Below, in pieces: positions 34,690 to 45,454 of a DNA stretch of 64,000 nt (within the stretch, counting starts at the first letter, position 1; the number at the start of each line of letters is the position of its first letter). The notes under the pieces are model-generated. The model worked only from the letters and a program-made list of their open reading frames with translations. It had not been told where the DNA came from and made no database searches. The position numbers and the translations under genes are program-made. Origin of the DNA: Lunularia cruciata (Eukaryota; Streptophyta; Marchantiopsida; Lunulariales; Lunulariaceae); assembly GCA_948567375.1 (NCBI GenBank), contig OX419761.1, positions 10,764,243-10,828,242 on the forward strand. The letters are read 5' to 3'.

Positions 34690-35560
34690 CCAATGTTGCA
34701 CACTATAACCTAGAATTAGAGTAGGTAGATGTTACCATAACTTTGCTACATGGAGATTTAGAAGAGTATATCTACGTGAGCCAGGTAGAAGGTTTTCAGG
34801 TGCTTATGAAGGAGAAGAAGTTGAAGAAATTGCAAAATGGGTTGAAACAAAGTCCAATAATCTTCAAAATCGAAACTATACAAGAATGACTTTGATTTGT
34901 TTGTATATTTCAAAAGGAGTTTGAGAAGGTCATTCCACATGCTTATATATCTTGTTTCTTTATATAGATGATCTTCTGATTGCAACTCAAATGAGATCTT
35001 GGTCGATAGGCTGAAGGTCAATCAAGTAGGTAGAAAATTGGATAAAGGGATTGGTACCTTCTAAATAAGTACTAGGTATTTATATCAATAAAAGTAGAAA
35101 GATATGTAAATTATTGATATCAATGGAGAAGTACATTGAGAAAGCATTGAAGCATTTTTGCATGGAGAATACAAAGAAATGAAAAGTCCTTTAGTTTTCC
35201 ATCTTGAGCAGGAGAGGAAATTTATATCCATAATGTTATATGTAAGTTTTGTATGCAGCCTTATGTATGCAATGATTTGCACCAGACGATATATATTATT
35301 TGGATAACGTGAGGGGTTACTATATGGCAATCCAAGAAAGGAACATTATGAAGCTATAAAGTGTATTCCCCGTTACACTATAGGGTATTGTATCGATTCA
35401 AAGCATGAGAGAGGAGATACATCATAGGCTTTATTGATTCCAATTTACTGGAGATTTGGACAAAACAAGGTCCTTTGACAAAGACAATCTGTCTTTGTAT
35501 TAGTTTTTGTACCTATAAGGTGAGTCAACACTGCAATACGTATAAGACTGGTACATATCT
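34690..35560 (+). pseudogene. Copia reverse transcriptase scrap
   Basis: LLHGDLEEYIYVSQVEGF lies near 34742-34800, LYIDDLLIAT near 34960-34990, SLMYAMICTRR near 35260-35285 and NPRKEHYEAIKCIPRYT near 35325-35380. These are the ordered Copia RT landmarks. Stops and frame changes between them are frequent. It belongs to a different Copia lineage from C1/C2. Confidence 0.82.
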
Positions 35561-37441
35561 CATTTACTCCTTGGTGAGTGAAGGCAAGAGACTTAGCAAA
35601 GTTCTAGTGTATTGTCTGAAACTTGTATTATATTTCTGTACTGCAAAGAATGGAATTTTTTTCCATGAAATCAATTTGTTTGGATTCTCTAGTGGATATA
35701 AACTACAATTTAAAAATCAACCACTTCCATTTATGTGTGTATATATGCACCTATAATTAATTTGAACAAAGTATGCCCTGGTTAACAGAATCAAAATATT
35801 TTCTTGATTATTATGATACTTATTCTAAAAGTTCTCATTTGTGAAAAATTAGGAGCAAAAGTTCTGATTAGGCGCAGAAGATCTTATTGTCTAAGATTAG
35901 ACGCATTCGATTGCTCAAGGTAAGGACTAAATTTGAATCCCATTATTTCCACTGCATGTTGAGAACGCTTAGACCACGTCATTACTCGCAGGCTGGTTTT
36001 CTTATAACGGTCACTTTTCTTTCTATAATGTCGCGGCTTAGCAACCAGGAATAGAGGACAAGGGACGAGGAAGCTACCATGCAGACAGAAGTAAACTTCG
36101 GACACATGTCCAGAAATCTGTGATTTAGTCGAAGCGGTAGGGAACAGGAAGAGCAGAATTGCGTCCACAAACGAAGAAATCAGAGAGCTTTCACTTTGAC
36201 AATAATGTCCCTACTACCCATTGGCCTTTGTTGACAATGAATGTCCAATGGGTAGGGATGGGAAGAGTATAATTGCAGAGAGACAGACTTAACAGACCTA
36301 TAATTGGCAGATCTAAATTTGCACCTTCCACAAGCCTGACCCCCGACTGATGACTGAATGTGTGGGATTGCGAAACGACTAGAAGACTTCAACTCGTACA
36401 GTCGAACTACCAAAGCCCGAAAGGTAACAGGACGTTGACTTCCCATATGCATAATGACTTATTGTGTATAATAATTGCTTTAAATATAATAGATAGATAG
36501 ATAAAGAACTTTTTCAGATTATATGTTATATATTTTACATATAACTTATATAGATTACATATATTATATACATATGTTAGTTATTATATATATAACTTAT
36601 ATAGATTACATGTTAGTTATTTTACATATTACCTTAAATATATATAGTTAAATGTATATTAATGTTTTTCTATCAACTGTACGCTCTATATTTTCCATGT
36701 TAATACAGTTTTCTTTTATTTCATGTCAAGCATACCTTGAGTTTTCTCACGTTTTCCTAAATATCGCAAATACCACCTTTCTAACGTTCTCTTCTCTGAA
36801 ACAATTAACTGAGTAAACTCATCCTTATTATAAATTTATATTCATTACGTAATAAATAAAGTAATATTTTACCAAACCTTACGAACCTGAAGTTGTCAAA
36901 AAAAAATTAAACCATTTAACCATGAAATTTAGCCTAGGCGCATCGATTTCACGTAATCATTATCAATAATCGATTTCACACAGTCCGAATATTCCTGCAG
37001 TGGTTATATTATATTCTGGTGATCCAAAAGCTGAAGCGCATCCGAACGTTACTAGCATGATAACACCTAGATCTAAATCGGAACTGATCCATGCAAAAGA
37101 GACTTGACCCGACCGATGAGAAACATTGGCTGCCCCCGCACGAACTCACTCCACGCAGATCACTTCGGACCACGTACGTAGCACATGGGATCAGTTAAGC
37201 CTTTTTGCGAACTTAGGGTCTGGTTTTTGCACAATCTCGAGTCCGGTTAGTCGAAATGCAAACTCTCGAGCCAGTGGAGTCTTTCTGCGTATAATTGTTA
37301 ACCACCCCGAAATCAGAGCATTCCCATTGACAACAGTGTTAAAAGCAAAGCAGCTGAAGTCAAAACACGACCATACGATTTGTCTTGCATGCTATTCTAG
37401 AAAAATTATTGGTGTTGTTTCCACGTCGATCTGCTAGTGCG
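35561..37441. other. Intergenic; AT microsatellite-like stretch at 36480-36660
   Basis: It contains a (GATA)4 run near 36490 and repeated ATAACTTATATAGATTACAT blocks (36540 and 36593). The last 400 bp lead into the terpene synthase promoter, with a CCACGTACGTAGCAC patch near 37169 that could bind bZIP/bHLH factors. Confidence 0.5.
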
Positions 37442-37449
37442 TATATAGA
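37442..37449 (+). promoter_or_regulatory. Probable TATA box of the terpene synthase gene
   Basis: TATATAGA lies 113-120 bp upstream of the ATG at 37562. It would place the transcript start near 37475 and give a 5' leader of about 85-90 nt with no upstream ATG that I noticed. Confidence 0.5.
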
Positions 37450-37561
37450 GATCCGGACGTGGTGCGTGTATACACAGATACCAAGGTTTGTGTAGGAGTG
37501 TCTTCGTTCGACTTTCACCTCCCAAGTATCACTCCATCCGCGTTCTCTGAGGCTCAAATCT

Positions 37562-38824
37562 ATGGCCACATTGGTCCATCGAGCGATGATGACCAGCATC
37601 GTTAAGGTGGGGAATCCGACAGCGATTTCAAGCATGGGCGAGGTGCTGGATTTGAAGTGGAATTCAAATTCAAGCAGGAGACTGGTGCATGTGAACAGCA
37701 TCGCCAAGCCGGGCCATTCTAAGATGAGCGCAAATTCTAGCAATGTCGCGAAGGTTTCTCAAATGAACAACATCGTCAAGACTGCAGAAACTGATGAAAC
37801 TGTTCATATGAATAGATTGTGCGAATTATACTCTAAATTTCTAGCAGATATGGCTTGGTCAAATACTGTAGAGTTAAATGAGTATGATCGTCTCGAGGAA
37901 GTCTATGCTCGACTCTTGGAGCTGGTTCCAATGTCTTCTGTGCCATTTAAGACCATCAGAGCAGGCGTTGGGTTCGGTTACCAGATATCCAGGGGTCGGA
38001 CAGTTGACGAGATGGCGAAAGTCGGCCATAGTTCAGCTCTGATCTTAGCTATCGACGACCTGTGCGGTAAAGGAGAAGAACGATACATAGAGGATATGAG
38101 CTTGTTTCATATGAGGCTCACGAATCCAGAGGCATATAAGAAGCTTTATCCTCATCGTGGACCTTTGCATCCAGTTTTGGAAGAGTTGATTACCCACCTG
38201 AGAACAGAATTGAGCGTCCACTTTCCACATCAGCCTCGCCATCAAGCTACTCTGATAGCTAATTTCCTTAACTTCGTTGAGGGGTGTCTGCTGGAACACA
38301 CCAACGAAAAGCATGAGCTTGAGTACAATACGGCGATGCAATTCTTTCCAATATTTAGCCGTTGGAAGACTGGGGTGGCTGAAATGTGTCTCAATCAAGT
38401 GTTCTCCGGTCCGGAGATGGTACCAGGAAACTATTCATCAGATACCGCGCTTTCGGACGAAGCATTTTACTATACCAAGATAAATCCGCTGCTGCCCGAG
38501 TTGTGTTTCGTATTTTGCACAGCCAACGACATCATGTCGTTCTACAAGGAGTTTCGGGACGGAGAAACAGGCTCGTCTATCTCCAACCTTGCCAAAGTCA
38601 AACAGATCAGTTCTCTCGATGCTTTTGAAGAGGTTGTTGCTGCTACCATCGAATGCACCAAACGTGTGAGGATAATGGCCGAAAGAAGTAATTCGCTCAT
38701 AGTGCAGAACACGGTTGAAAAATTCCTTCAGAATTACATAAACTGGCACATCTCCTTGGACTCACGATATTCTTTGTCAGAGGTATTCGGTAATGAGTGG
38801 TATCAGGGAGCAAAGCTACTCTAA
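37562..38824 (+). CDS. Microbial/fungal-type (trichodiene-synthase-like) terpene synthase
   Basis: A single intronless frame of 420 residues, class I terpene synthase fold. Such enzymes ionise a prenyl diphosphate, usually farnesyl diphosphate, to make a sesquiterpene; the product here is unknown. The metal-binding NSE motif is perfect: NDIMSFYKE at 322-330 (N322, S326, E330). The C-terminal RY pair is R402-Y403. The aspartate-rich site starts D165-D166 but continues LCGKGEE, so the third acidic residue is displaced. Segments around the NSE motif and the C-terminus resemble the trichodiene synthase family of fungi more than plant TPS-a to -h enzymes. About 80 N-terminal residues precede the catalytic domain, rich in S, K, R and N with few acids; this could be an organelle targeting extension, and fungal relatives are about 375 residues. 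Plant MTPSL genes of this kind are known from non-seed plants, where transfer from microbes is proposed. The frame is intact, with a TATA box upstream. No clustered pathway genes are seen. Confidence 0.9.
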   Translation: MATLVHRAMMTSIVKVGNPTAISSMGEVLDLKWNSNSSRRLVHVNSIAKPGHSKMSANSSNVAKVSQMNNIVKTAETDETVHMNRLCELYSKFLADMAWSNTVELNEYDRLEEVYARLLELVPMSSVPFKTIRAGVGFGYQISRGRTVDEMAKVGHSSALILAIDDLCGKGEERYIEDMSLFHMRLTNPEAYKKLYPHRGPLHPVLEELITHLRTELSVHFPHQPRHQATLIANFLNFVEGCLLEHTNEKHELEYNTAMQFFPIFSRWKTGVAEMCLNQVFSGPEMVPGNYSSDTALSDEAFYYTKINPLLPELCFVFCTANDIMSFYKEFRDGETGSSISNLAKVKQISSLDAFEEVVAATIECTKRVRIMAERSNSLIVQNTVEKFLQNYINWHISLDSRYSLSEVFGNEWYQGAKLL

Positions 38825-39225
38825 AGCTCGATTTCTTCGGTTCCTTGATCTAAAGATAACGTGTCTGATTATGAATTGTGACTATTCTGAGATGTAAAAA
38901 AGTCTCCAATTCCTGATATAAAGAATTTCAGAAACTCTTTGTCCATATGGCCGCCTTTGGTGTCCTCCGTTAATTGGTCAATCTGATTGATGTACTGCCT
39001 AGCGCGTCTCTCGTTACTTGTGAAGCAAGCGTGTCAAATCACGGATCTCACCTCAGGAAGATTTTAGAGTAAGGACCCGCTTAACCCCGGTTAGATAATT
39101 GCGAGCACAAATTCGAATGGAAGCATAGCCGCGTGGTACAGTTCGGATGGGGCGTTCAGATGAAGATGTATTGATCGAGTAAAGAGGTTTTAGCTTGAGG
39201 AGCTTTTAATGCACGTAAACTTAGA
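38825..39225. other. Terpene synthase 3' flank, no gene
   Basis: This is mixed sequence between the stop codon and the left LTR of Copia C3. It probably includes the 3' UTR (AT-rich TATAAAG near 38917), but no clear AATAAA is close to the stop. Confidence 0.4.
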
Positions 39226-39396
39226 AAAGCAAGATTTTCAGTAGTTGCAGCTGAGTATTAGGTGTTAGAGTACATATATCTAGAGATCACATTATAGTGA
39301 TGTGCGGTCGCAATTGAATGTGGAGCAGGGCGTATCACAGATGCACGCTAGTTGTCACGAAGGTAGCATGTCACACTGCGCGTAACTCAGTGTGCA
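39226..39396 (-). repeat. 3' LTR of Copia C3
   Basis: It shares blocks with 44641-44827 in direct orientation: AGCAAGATT, GTATTAG, ATATATCTAGAGA, CACATTA-TAGTGATGT, GAATGTGGA, GGTAGCATGTCACAC, GTGTGCA. On the minus strand the LTR would begin TGCACAC. Confidence 0.72.
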
Positions 39397-39739
39397 AGAC
39401 CCCTCGACCGCGTAGCACGGTCAAACTGATGAGAGAGAGTTAAACTCTAACTGCAAATGCTAGAGATTTCATCCAAGGTGGTTGCAAATGCAGTTGGACA
39501 ATTCTTGCCTGAACTCTTGCATCTGTTGTTGGCTAGGTCATGAAGGGCTAAACGATTCCCTGCACTATATTTTGGTGTAACTTGGTAGGGTGTACAGGAG
39601 TGGATTGTTCTGGAGACTGCAGTGATGCCGATAGACCCATCGATAAACGAAGGAGCAGTAGAGCTGTCATGTGATCAGGTCAAATAGATGATATCACAAG
39701 CGTTGGGTGCGCATTCATCATCTGTTTGTTTGGATCTTC

Positions 39740-40560
39740 TATGAAAGATTTATGTCATGAGCACAACCATTTGCCTGGGTCAGGAAGACAGAAGATGTAG
39801 CCACAGGTGCTGTAGCCAGTAAAGATGCCTTCAATCTCACATGAGTTGAATTTGCCTAGGTTGTGCAGGACTTTAAAAATGAATGTGTGGCATCCCCAGG
39901 TGCAAAGGTTTTCCAGGTCAGGCTGGAGGCCAGTCGAGGCTTGCCAAGGTGTGCATCGATGTAAATGTGAACTCTGGCTTCTGTTTTGTAGGTAGGCATC
40001 CCGTGAGTATGGCACTCTCCCAATAGCCATCGAGCCTTTTTGTAGTTAGCATCATAGCTCAGGTGCGTTTGAGTACGGAAGTGGCATTTCCTTGACAATA
40101 CCTCATTCATGCAGCCATTCATCGATGGCAGAGTTAGTGAATTCACGTCCGGTGTTGGTGCAGAGTACTTTTAGACATCAACCTAAGGATATCTCCATCT
40201 TGCGATATGCTTTAAGTGCTGGTAGTGCGTCCGATTTGTGTTTGAGAGGTGTGATGTTGATCATGTGTGTGCACTCATCTACATTGACAAGGAAATAGAG
40301 ATTGTTGGGAATGGGAAGGACAGCTGGGGACTGGCCAGATCTGTATGGACATGTCCTAGTTTTGTCATGTAATGAGAGATGTTCTAGGTGTTAGAGGAGT
40401 GCATGGAGTGAGACTTAGCTAGGGCACAAGGTTTCCAAATTCCATGTGGTAGTTCTTTATATGGTGCCCTTGTAGCAAAATTGCTTAGCTTGCCCACATA
40501 TGATGCGCCATGGTGCCCAAAACCTTAGTGTCATAGCTTCGTGTGGTGGCCGGGATGCCT
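39740..40560 (-). pseudogene. Copia C3 integrase remnant
   Basis: Minus-strand frames read NNLYFLVNVDECTHMINI (about 40310-40255), NTGREFTNSAIDEWLHE (about 40165-40115), LPYSNAPEL, and further down TPWQASTGLQPDLENLCTWG with GIFTGYSTCGYIFCLPD (39945-39775). These match Copia integrase core and C-terminal landmarks in order. Stops separate them. Confidence 0.85.
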
Positions 40561-41519
40561 CACCTCTTTCCAAAGTGCGCCTTTTTCTTTCTACTTAGTT
40601 TAATCAAGAAGAATCAAGAAATAGCTTGTCAGTAGGGAAGAAGGGAGGCTTATTATTGTTTACCTTTCACCCTGAGGGGAACTGCACCTTCGTGGGAAAA
40701 GATGACATGGAAGGAACATACCACAGGAGAACCAATAGCAGTGGATCCGGATGAAGCATGGGACATGCTCTTCAATAAACAAAGAGTTCAGACAAGGAAA
40801 CCTTAGGCAAGGAAACCCTTCATCTTAGGAGATCTTTGTCCTGGAAAGAGACCTTTGCCCTAAGATGACCTTCAACCAAAAAAATCATTTGGCCTGGAAT
40901 CTCCTTGGCTTGAAAGTTAGTGAGTAAATGTAGTGCCAACAGATCAAGAACTACAATTGATGACCGTTTGGTTGTACTAACTATTCACATGTGCAAGGAG
41001 AGACTACTCATGAAAGTGCACACCTACCAAATACTTGTAACGGTTGGGCTATCACTTTAAATATCCCCATTGGGCTTAGATCCTCTCTACTTTTTTCAGA
41101 GTTAACTAGCACAAGACCAGAAGGATTTCTTCACCCTTGGCGAGAAGTTCCAACACTTAGGAATTCAAATAGTGAGAGTGTGTGACTATGGGAGGAGAAT
41201 TGAGAAGTGTGAGACAAAGTGTGAAGAATGAGAGTATCAAAAGGAAAGGAAGTAGCAACCACTCAAGGGCCTAAGAAGATAAGAAAAGCTCTTGAGTTTA
41301 TAATTAAGTCCCCAAGATTGGTTAAAAGGCATTGCATTGTAGATAGGAATTGGTCCACAACAAGAAGTTAGAGTTCTTGTTGTGGAATTGGGAGTTAAGT
41401 GACCATGCAATGTTGCAAGAGATTGTGATCCGGGGATGGAGACCTTGAGTGGGAACCTCTTTGCCTAGATGTAGAAACATTGGCAGAGAGCGCTAGGGCG
41501 TAGGAATTCTCCTCCATAT

Positions 41520-42475
41520 GCCATTATTTTAGATAATACTTGGACTCACCCTGACCTTATTCTAGAAGAAAAGTTCAAGGAAAATTTCAAAGATGACAAG
41601 ATTAACAATGGTTGGTCTATCCCTAGAATTAAAGATCTTGCAAGAAGGATCTTGGTAGAATCATTAATAAAGTTGTTCAAATCTAAACAAATAACTTACT
41701 TGAATAATAGTCAAGCAATATTCTCTGAGTACCTATTCCAAGGAGGACCTGTCAATTGGACGGCAATGTTCAAGGCAAGGGCAAGAGAGATTGCAGGAAA
41801 TATGAATAAAGAAGTCATGGTAACTTTGGTATCTCCCTTTGTCATCCCTTTCTACTTGGGGATGGATTTGCTGACCCCAACAAGGAGAAGTATCCCAATC
41901 ACTTCTTCCTTGCATGACATTTTGAGGAGCCTTGCAAAAAAGCAAAAGTGGTAAGAAAGTATGCTGAGGCAGACATAGAATTTTTGCACAAGGAAGTATG
42001 TCATGATGATGGAAGCTTACAACACATTGGGCTTTAAGAAGCAGAAGCAACAAGAGATCAAGGCAGAACTTGTGATCAAGAAGAGACCTGTAATGCCTTC
42101 TAGGCCAAAGGTGATGGCTCACAAAGAGGACAAAATGGACAAGGAGGACCATCATGGAGGAAGTAGAGGATAAAGACTGCACTGGACCACAACAAGATCC
42201 CACATCCACCACCAACAAGCAATCATTCACTATGATTGTCATTTCTTTGGACAAAGAGGTGGTCAAGGACCAATGTGGAGAAGTACAATCACCCCTGCCC
42301 CAATGTCTTCCAAAGGCAAAGAGAGATCTTCCTATTGAAGAAAGAGTGCCTTTTGTAGGAAGATTTGATGGAGAAGTTGGACGTTCTAGCTCTGTAAAGA
42401 TTGTAGTTGAGAGCCCAAGGATGGCAATTTTTTCTTTGTTCCTATCAATGGGAGATGCAAAATTGCAAGACTGAG
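41520..42475 (+). pseudogene. Unidentified hydrophilic gag-like gene remnant
   Basis: An open plus-strand reading from about 41523 to 41954 encodes KFKENFKDDKINNGWSIPRI, then LARRILVESLIKLFKSKQIT, FQGGPVNWTAMFKARAREIA and VSPFVIPFYLGMDLLTP. After frame changes, MMMEAYNTLGFKKQKQQEIK and a lysine-rich stretch follow (to about 42170), then a last frame to 42474 ending SPRMAIFSLFLSM. Sequence and composition suggest a retroelement gag-like or repeat-encoded protein that I cannot assign. The 303-residue frame on the other strand (42644-41733) is its shadow. Confidence 0.42.
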
Positions 42476-42689
42476 TACTTAGGGGAGAAGAAGTACTCAA
42501 TGTAGAAAAAAAATAGCAAAAGACACAAGCTCTACCATGAAAAAGGAGAACTTTGGGCCAAAGGTGAACTTCAGCTAGAGGAAGGACTTCAGCCGGAAGG
42601 TGAGCTTTGAGATGAGGGATTGTCCAAGACCCAAGTCTTTGCATTGATGTGTGAGGAACCCAAGCAAGAAAAACCTACTCTATACAATT

Positions 42690-42760
42690 CAATGTGAATA
42701 CATTATACATTACATTATGTAATTACATTATGTAATTACATTATGTAATTATGTCTTTAC
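42690..42760. repeat. 13-bp simple tandem repeat
   Basis: The unit ATTACATTATGTA repeats about three times (about 42705-42750), with partial units on both sides. It lies exactly at the right-hand edge of the foreign insert in Copia C3. Confidence 0.85.
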
Positions 42761-42769
42761 ATTACTATA

Positions 42770-44100
42770 CCTAGGATGAAAGTGTCTATAGCACCAACTG
42801 CTCAAATGGACGATAGTGTCATGCTTAGGTTGGCGCAGATTAGGCATTGTTGCAAGGTGAGGATCTACTTGGTCATGGTGCATACAAAAAGTGTGCCAAT
42901 ACCAATGTTATTGGCACACTGTCTGCTAGGATAATGGGCTTAGAGATACTGAGCGCCTTGTAGTCATGGAGGGTGGAATTGTCATTAGTGATGTGGCAAG
43001 TTGTACCAAAGTCAAGAACAAGGCCATCATGCAACATGGACGACATGCCTAGGAGCAGCCATTTGTGGTCATGGAGGAGGATGATAGGTCATATATTGAC
43101 CAAGTAGACATAGCTGCTGTTGCTATAACTGGAATTGCATAGCCTTGGGTGCAATTGGTTGACAGATATGAGTGAGTTTGAGCGGTTTTGTGTGAAAGTG
43201 TTTGTTGGGGCACATCTGTTTGTGGAACATGTTGCTGGTGCTGCCAAGGAAACCCCCACATACTGTAGCTGATAGTTGCATGGTGGCCCCGCTTGCTGCA
43301 GTATTCATAAGTAATATCCATTTTACCCTTTTCTTGCTGGTGTGACATTGTAATGAAACCCAATTTTCACTCTTGTCTTGGCCAGCTCTCCATTTTGTTG
43401 GCATGCATTTCCTTGGTGCACAATGCAGACTCACCATTGGTCACCTTGAGGCTGCCCGTTCAGGCAGAGGATGTGGAAGTCATGACAAGAGGTAGGTACT
43501 CTGTTGTTGGTAGTGCTCCAGGCAGTGTCGTTGCATGGGCATCCTCAAGTCTATTGGCGAGCTCGTGAGATCAAGTGATGGATGTAGAGAGTGTCTCTCC
43601 ACTACGGAGTTTGAGTTTGTTGAACTCAACCTCATCAATGTCCACACAGACTGTTGCCATTCCATTGGTGAGCTTGTGAGATCGAGCTATCACTGCAGAG
43701 AGCATCTCTCCACTAGGGAGTTTGAGTATGTTAAACAGTTTAGTATGTTTGAGTATGTCTCCTATAGACGTACACTGTTGTTAAGTTTGGCCTTTTGCTT
43801 GAACTTGTCTACATGCTTGTCCCACATTTGCTTGGCCTTTTTGCAAGTCAACAGGTAGAGAGAGCTACTGTTTGTGACAAGATTAGTCCGACCGGCGCTT
43901 GTGCTTTCCCGTCCACCTTGTCACATGTAGCTTGAAGCTCAGCTTGTTCAATAGCAGGCAGTGCAATATTGGATCTGTCTGTCTGAAGTCTTCTTAGAGT
44001 TCCATCTTCTATGCGTTTGAAGGCTACCAAGGTGATGTCCCATAGACCTTGGGCTTGTAGGATGAGCTCTGAGCGATATCTCCATAAGTGCCAGTTGTAA
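42770..44100 (-). pseudogene. Copia C3 gag, protease and pre-integrase remnant
   Basis: Gag on the minus strand has WRYRSELILQAQGLWDITLV (about 44085-44025), then KRIEDGTLRRLQTD.. to CKKAKQMWDKHVDKFKQKAK (about 43850-43790), and a zinc knuckle EYCSKRGHHATISYSMWG (43320-43265; first Cys of CCHC changed). The protease has LVLDFGTTCHITND (about 43010-42970), where DSGA is altered to DFGT. GAG-pre-integrase RLRQPKHDTIVHLS is near 42835-42795. The frames are broken. Confidence 0.82.
43553..43740 (-). repeat. 111-bp tandem duplication within Copia gag
   Basis: ATTGGCGAGCTCGTGAGATC at 43553 recurs as ATTGGTGAGCTTGTGAGATC at 43664, followed in both by AGAGAG..CATCTCTCCACTA-GGAGTTTGAGT. It lies between the two gag segments. 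Confidence 0.85.
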
Positions 44101-44640
44101 GCATTGGTCAGACATCGAGATGATAGATGTTCTGAGGCATCAAGGCATGCTCAGCCATGCTATTGGTGAGTGTACGAGGAGAAGAGAAAAGATGTGCATG
44201 CAAGTCTTGGACTGCTTGCGTGCTTGCACTGTAGGTAAGGAAAAAGAAAGAAAAATAGGAGCGGGATGAAGCTCAGTCAAGGCATTGGTGAGAGGATCGA
44301 GATGATAGATGGTCCGATGCATTTAGGCCTGCTCAGCCATGGTATTGGTGACTGTATGAAGAGAAGAGAAAATATATGCAGGCAAGTCTTGGACTGCTTG
44401 CATGCTTGCACGGGAGGTAAGGAAAAGAAAGAAAAATAGGAGCGTGATGAAATTCAGTCAGGGCATTGGTCAGAGTATCGAGATGATAGATATCCGAGGT
44501 GCCTGAGGCCTGGGCCATTGTATTGGTGATTGTATGAGAAGAAAAGCAAGCAAGCAGTCCAGGACTTGCACTGTAGGTAAGTAAAGGAAAAGAAAGAAAA
44601 ATAGGAGCGCGATGAACCTCAGTCAGGGCCCATAACCCCA
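44101..44640 (-). repeat. Three tandem 181-bp units in the Copia C3 leader/gag start
   Basis: GCATTGGT(C/G)AGA starts at 44101, 44282 and 44463. Each unit carries, on the minus strand, an ATGGC..AT(C)TATCATCTCGAT start region of gag (IYHLD) plus leader sequence CGC(G)CTCCTATTTTTCTTTC. The third unit has an inverted internal segment (44546-44570). Confidence 0.88.
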
Positions 44641-44827
44641 CGAGCAAGATTCAATAGTAGTAGCATTACTGCGTATTAGAGTGAATATATCTAGAGAGCA
44701 TGCATGTCTATGGTTAAATCACATTAGTAGTGATGTAGCCTTCCAATGAATGTGGACCAGCGAGTACCACATTTGCGTGCTAGCTGCCACGTGGTAGCAT
44801 GTCACACCGCGCATAACTAAGTGTGCA
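44641..44827 (-). repeat. 5' LTR of Copia C3
   Basis: It is the homologue of 39226-39396 in direct orientation. It ends GTGTGCA in plus orientation, so on the minus strand it starts TGCACAC. GTGGGGTTATGGGCC just inside could be a degenerate primer-binding site. Confidence 0.7.
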
Positions 44828-45441
44828 AACAAACTTATTTGAAAAAATTTTGAAGTCTTCGCATCCACTGGAGCGAGGCTTAATGCTAACATCACAACTC
44901 AGGTTAAACAAGTTTTTGTTTTATCATAACTAACTCGAGTTACCCCGATCTATTCTGAAGTCGACCAATCCAGTAATTATCTTGTAAACTAAATGCAACA
45001 CAAAATTTGTGCATTCTACATTTCAGTTGAGAGAGGGAGGCTTGATTTAAAAATCACACGATCCTCGAGAAGCATATATCAGAAGTCGAGTTTCGTCTTT
45101 AAATCCTTGTGGTGTAGTCAAGTTTGGTGGGTCAGATGATACTCGAACAGTGGGCACAAGAGCCGAGCATGGTATAAAACATGAATTGCACCAGTCTGGT
45201 GCGCCATTTCATGCGGTGACGCTGAGGATGAAAAGACAACGTTTCCAAATTTAATAATTCTCTGAACGTCTCTTCTTCTCTTCACCACTCTTTCCTTATA
45301 ACATCAGTATCACCGATTTTCTTCTGTGATCCATGCTGTCACAGGTTAGCGTTGCAACTGTACTTCCGATTAGATTCAACAGATGTAATTGAGTGAATGC
45401 ATATCAATCATACAATTCTATCTATGGCATGCTGAAAATTC
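44828..45441. other. Intergenic, no gene recognised
   Basis: This is mixed sequence between Copia C3 and the LINE pair. A near-duplicate of the LINE target (TCTATCTATGGCA) occurs at about 45418-45430. Confidence 0.45.
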
Positions 45442-45454
45442 TATCTATGGCACA

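Larger units (their letters stand above)
40565..42760. mobile_element. Unidentified insert inside Copia C3
   Basis: It separates the GAG-pre-integrase (42835-42770) from the integrase core (from 40560) of C3, parts that are adjacent in intact Copia elements. It contains a plus-strand gag-like remnant and ends in a simple repeat. I found no LTRs or target duplications for it, so its nature and exact limits are open. Confidence 0.5.
39226..44827 (-). mobile_element. Copia element C3, minus strand, with both LTRs, interrupted
   Basis: Read on the minus strand: 5' LTR (44827-44641), leader and gag with tandem repeats (44640-43240), protease (about 43050-42940), GAG-pre-integrase (about 42835-42770), then a 2.2-kb foreign insert, integrase (40560-39740), and 3' LTR (39396-39226). 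Reverse transcriptase and RNase H are missing between integrase and 3' LTR, so the element is internally deleted. All domains are broken. LTR boundaries are approximate. Confidence 0.78.

Noticed and set aside
38045-38749. Minus- and plus-strand frames overlapping the terpene synthase (117, 103, 80 and 68 residues)
   Set aside because: They are alternative-frame shadows of the intact 420-residue gene and have no motifs.
37562-38824. Calling the terpene synthase a trichodiene synthase (TRI5)
   Set aside because: Family resemblance is clear, but the aspartate-rich motif differs, the N-terminus is extended, and no other pathway genes are present. The product cannot be stated from sequence alone.
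41733-42644. 303-residue minus-strand open frame
   Set aside because: It is rich in Leu, Ser, His and Cys without domain motifs, and lies opposite a Lys/Glu-rich plus-strand reading with gag-like phrases. It is best explained as the shadow of that remnant.
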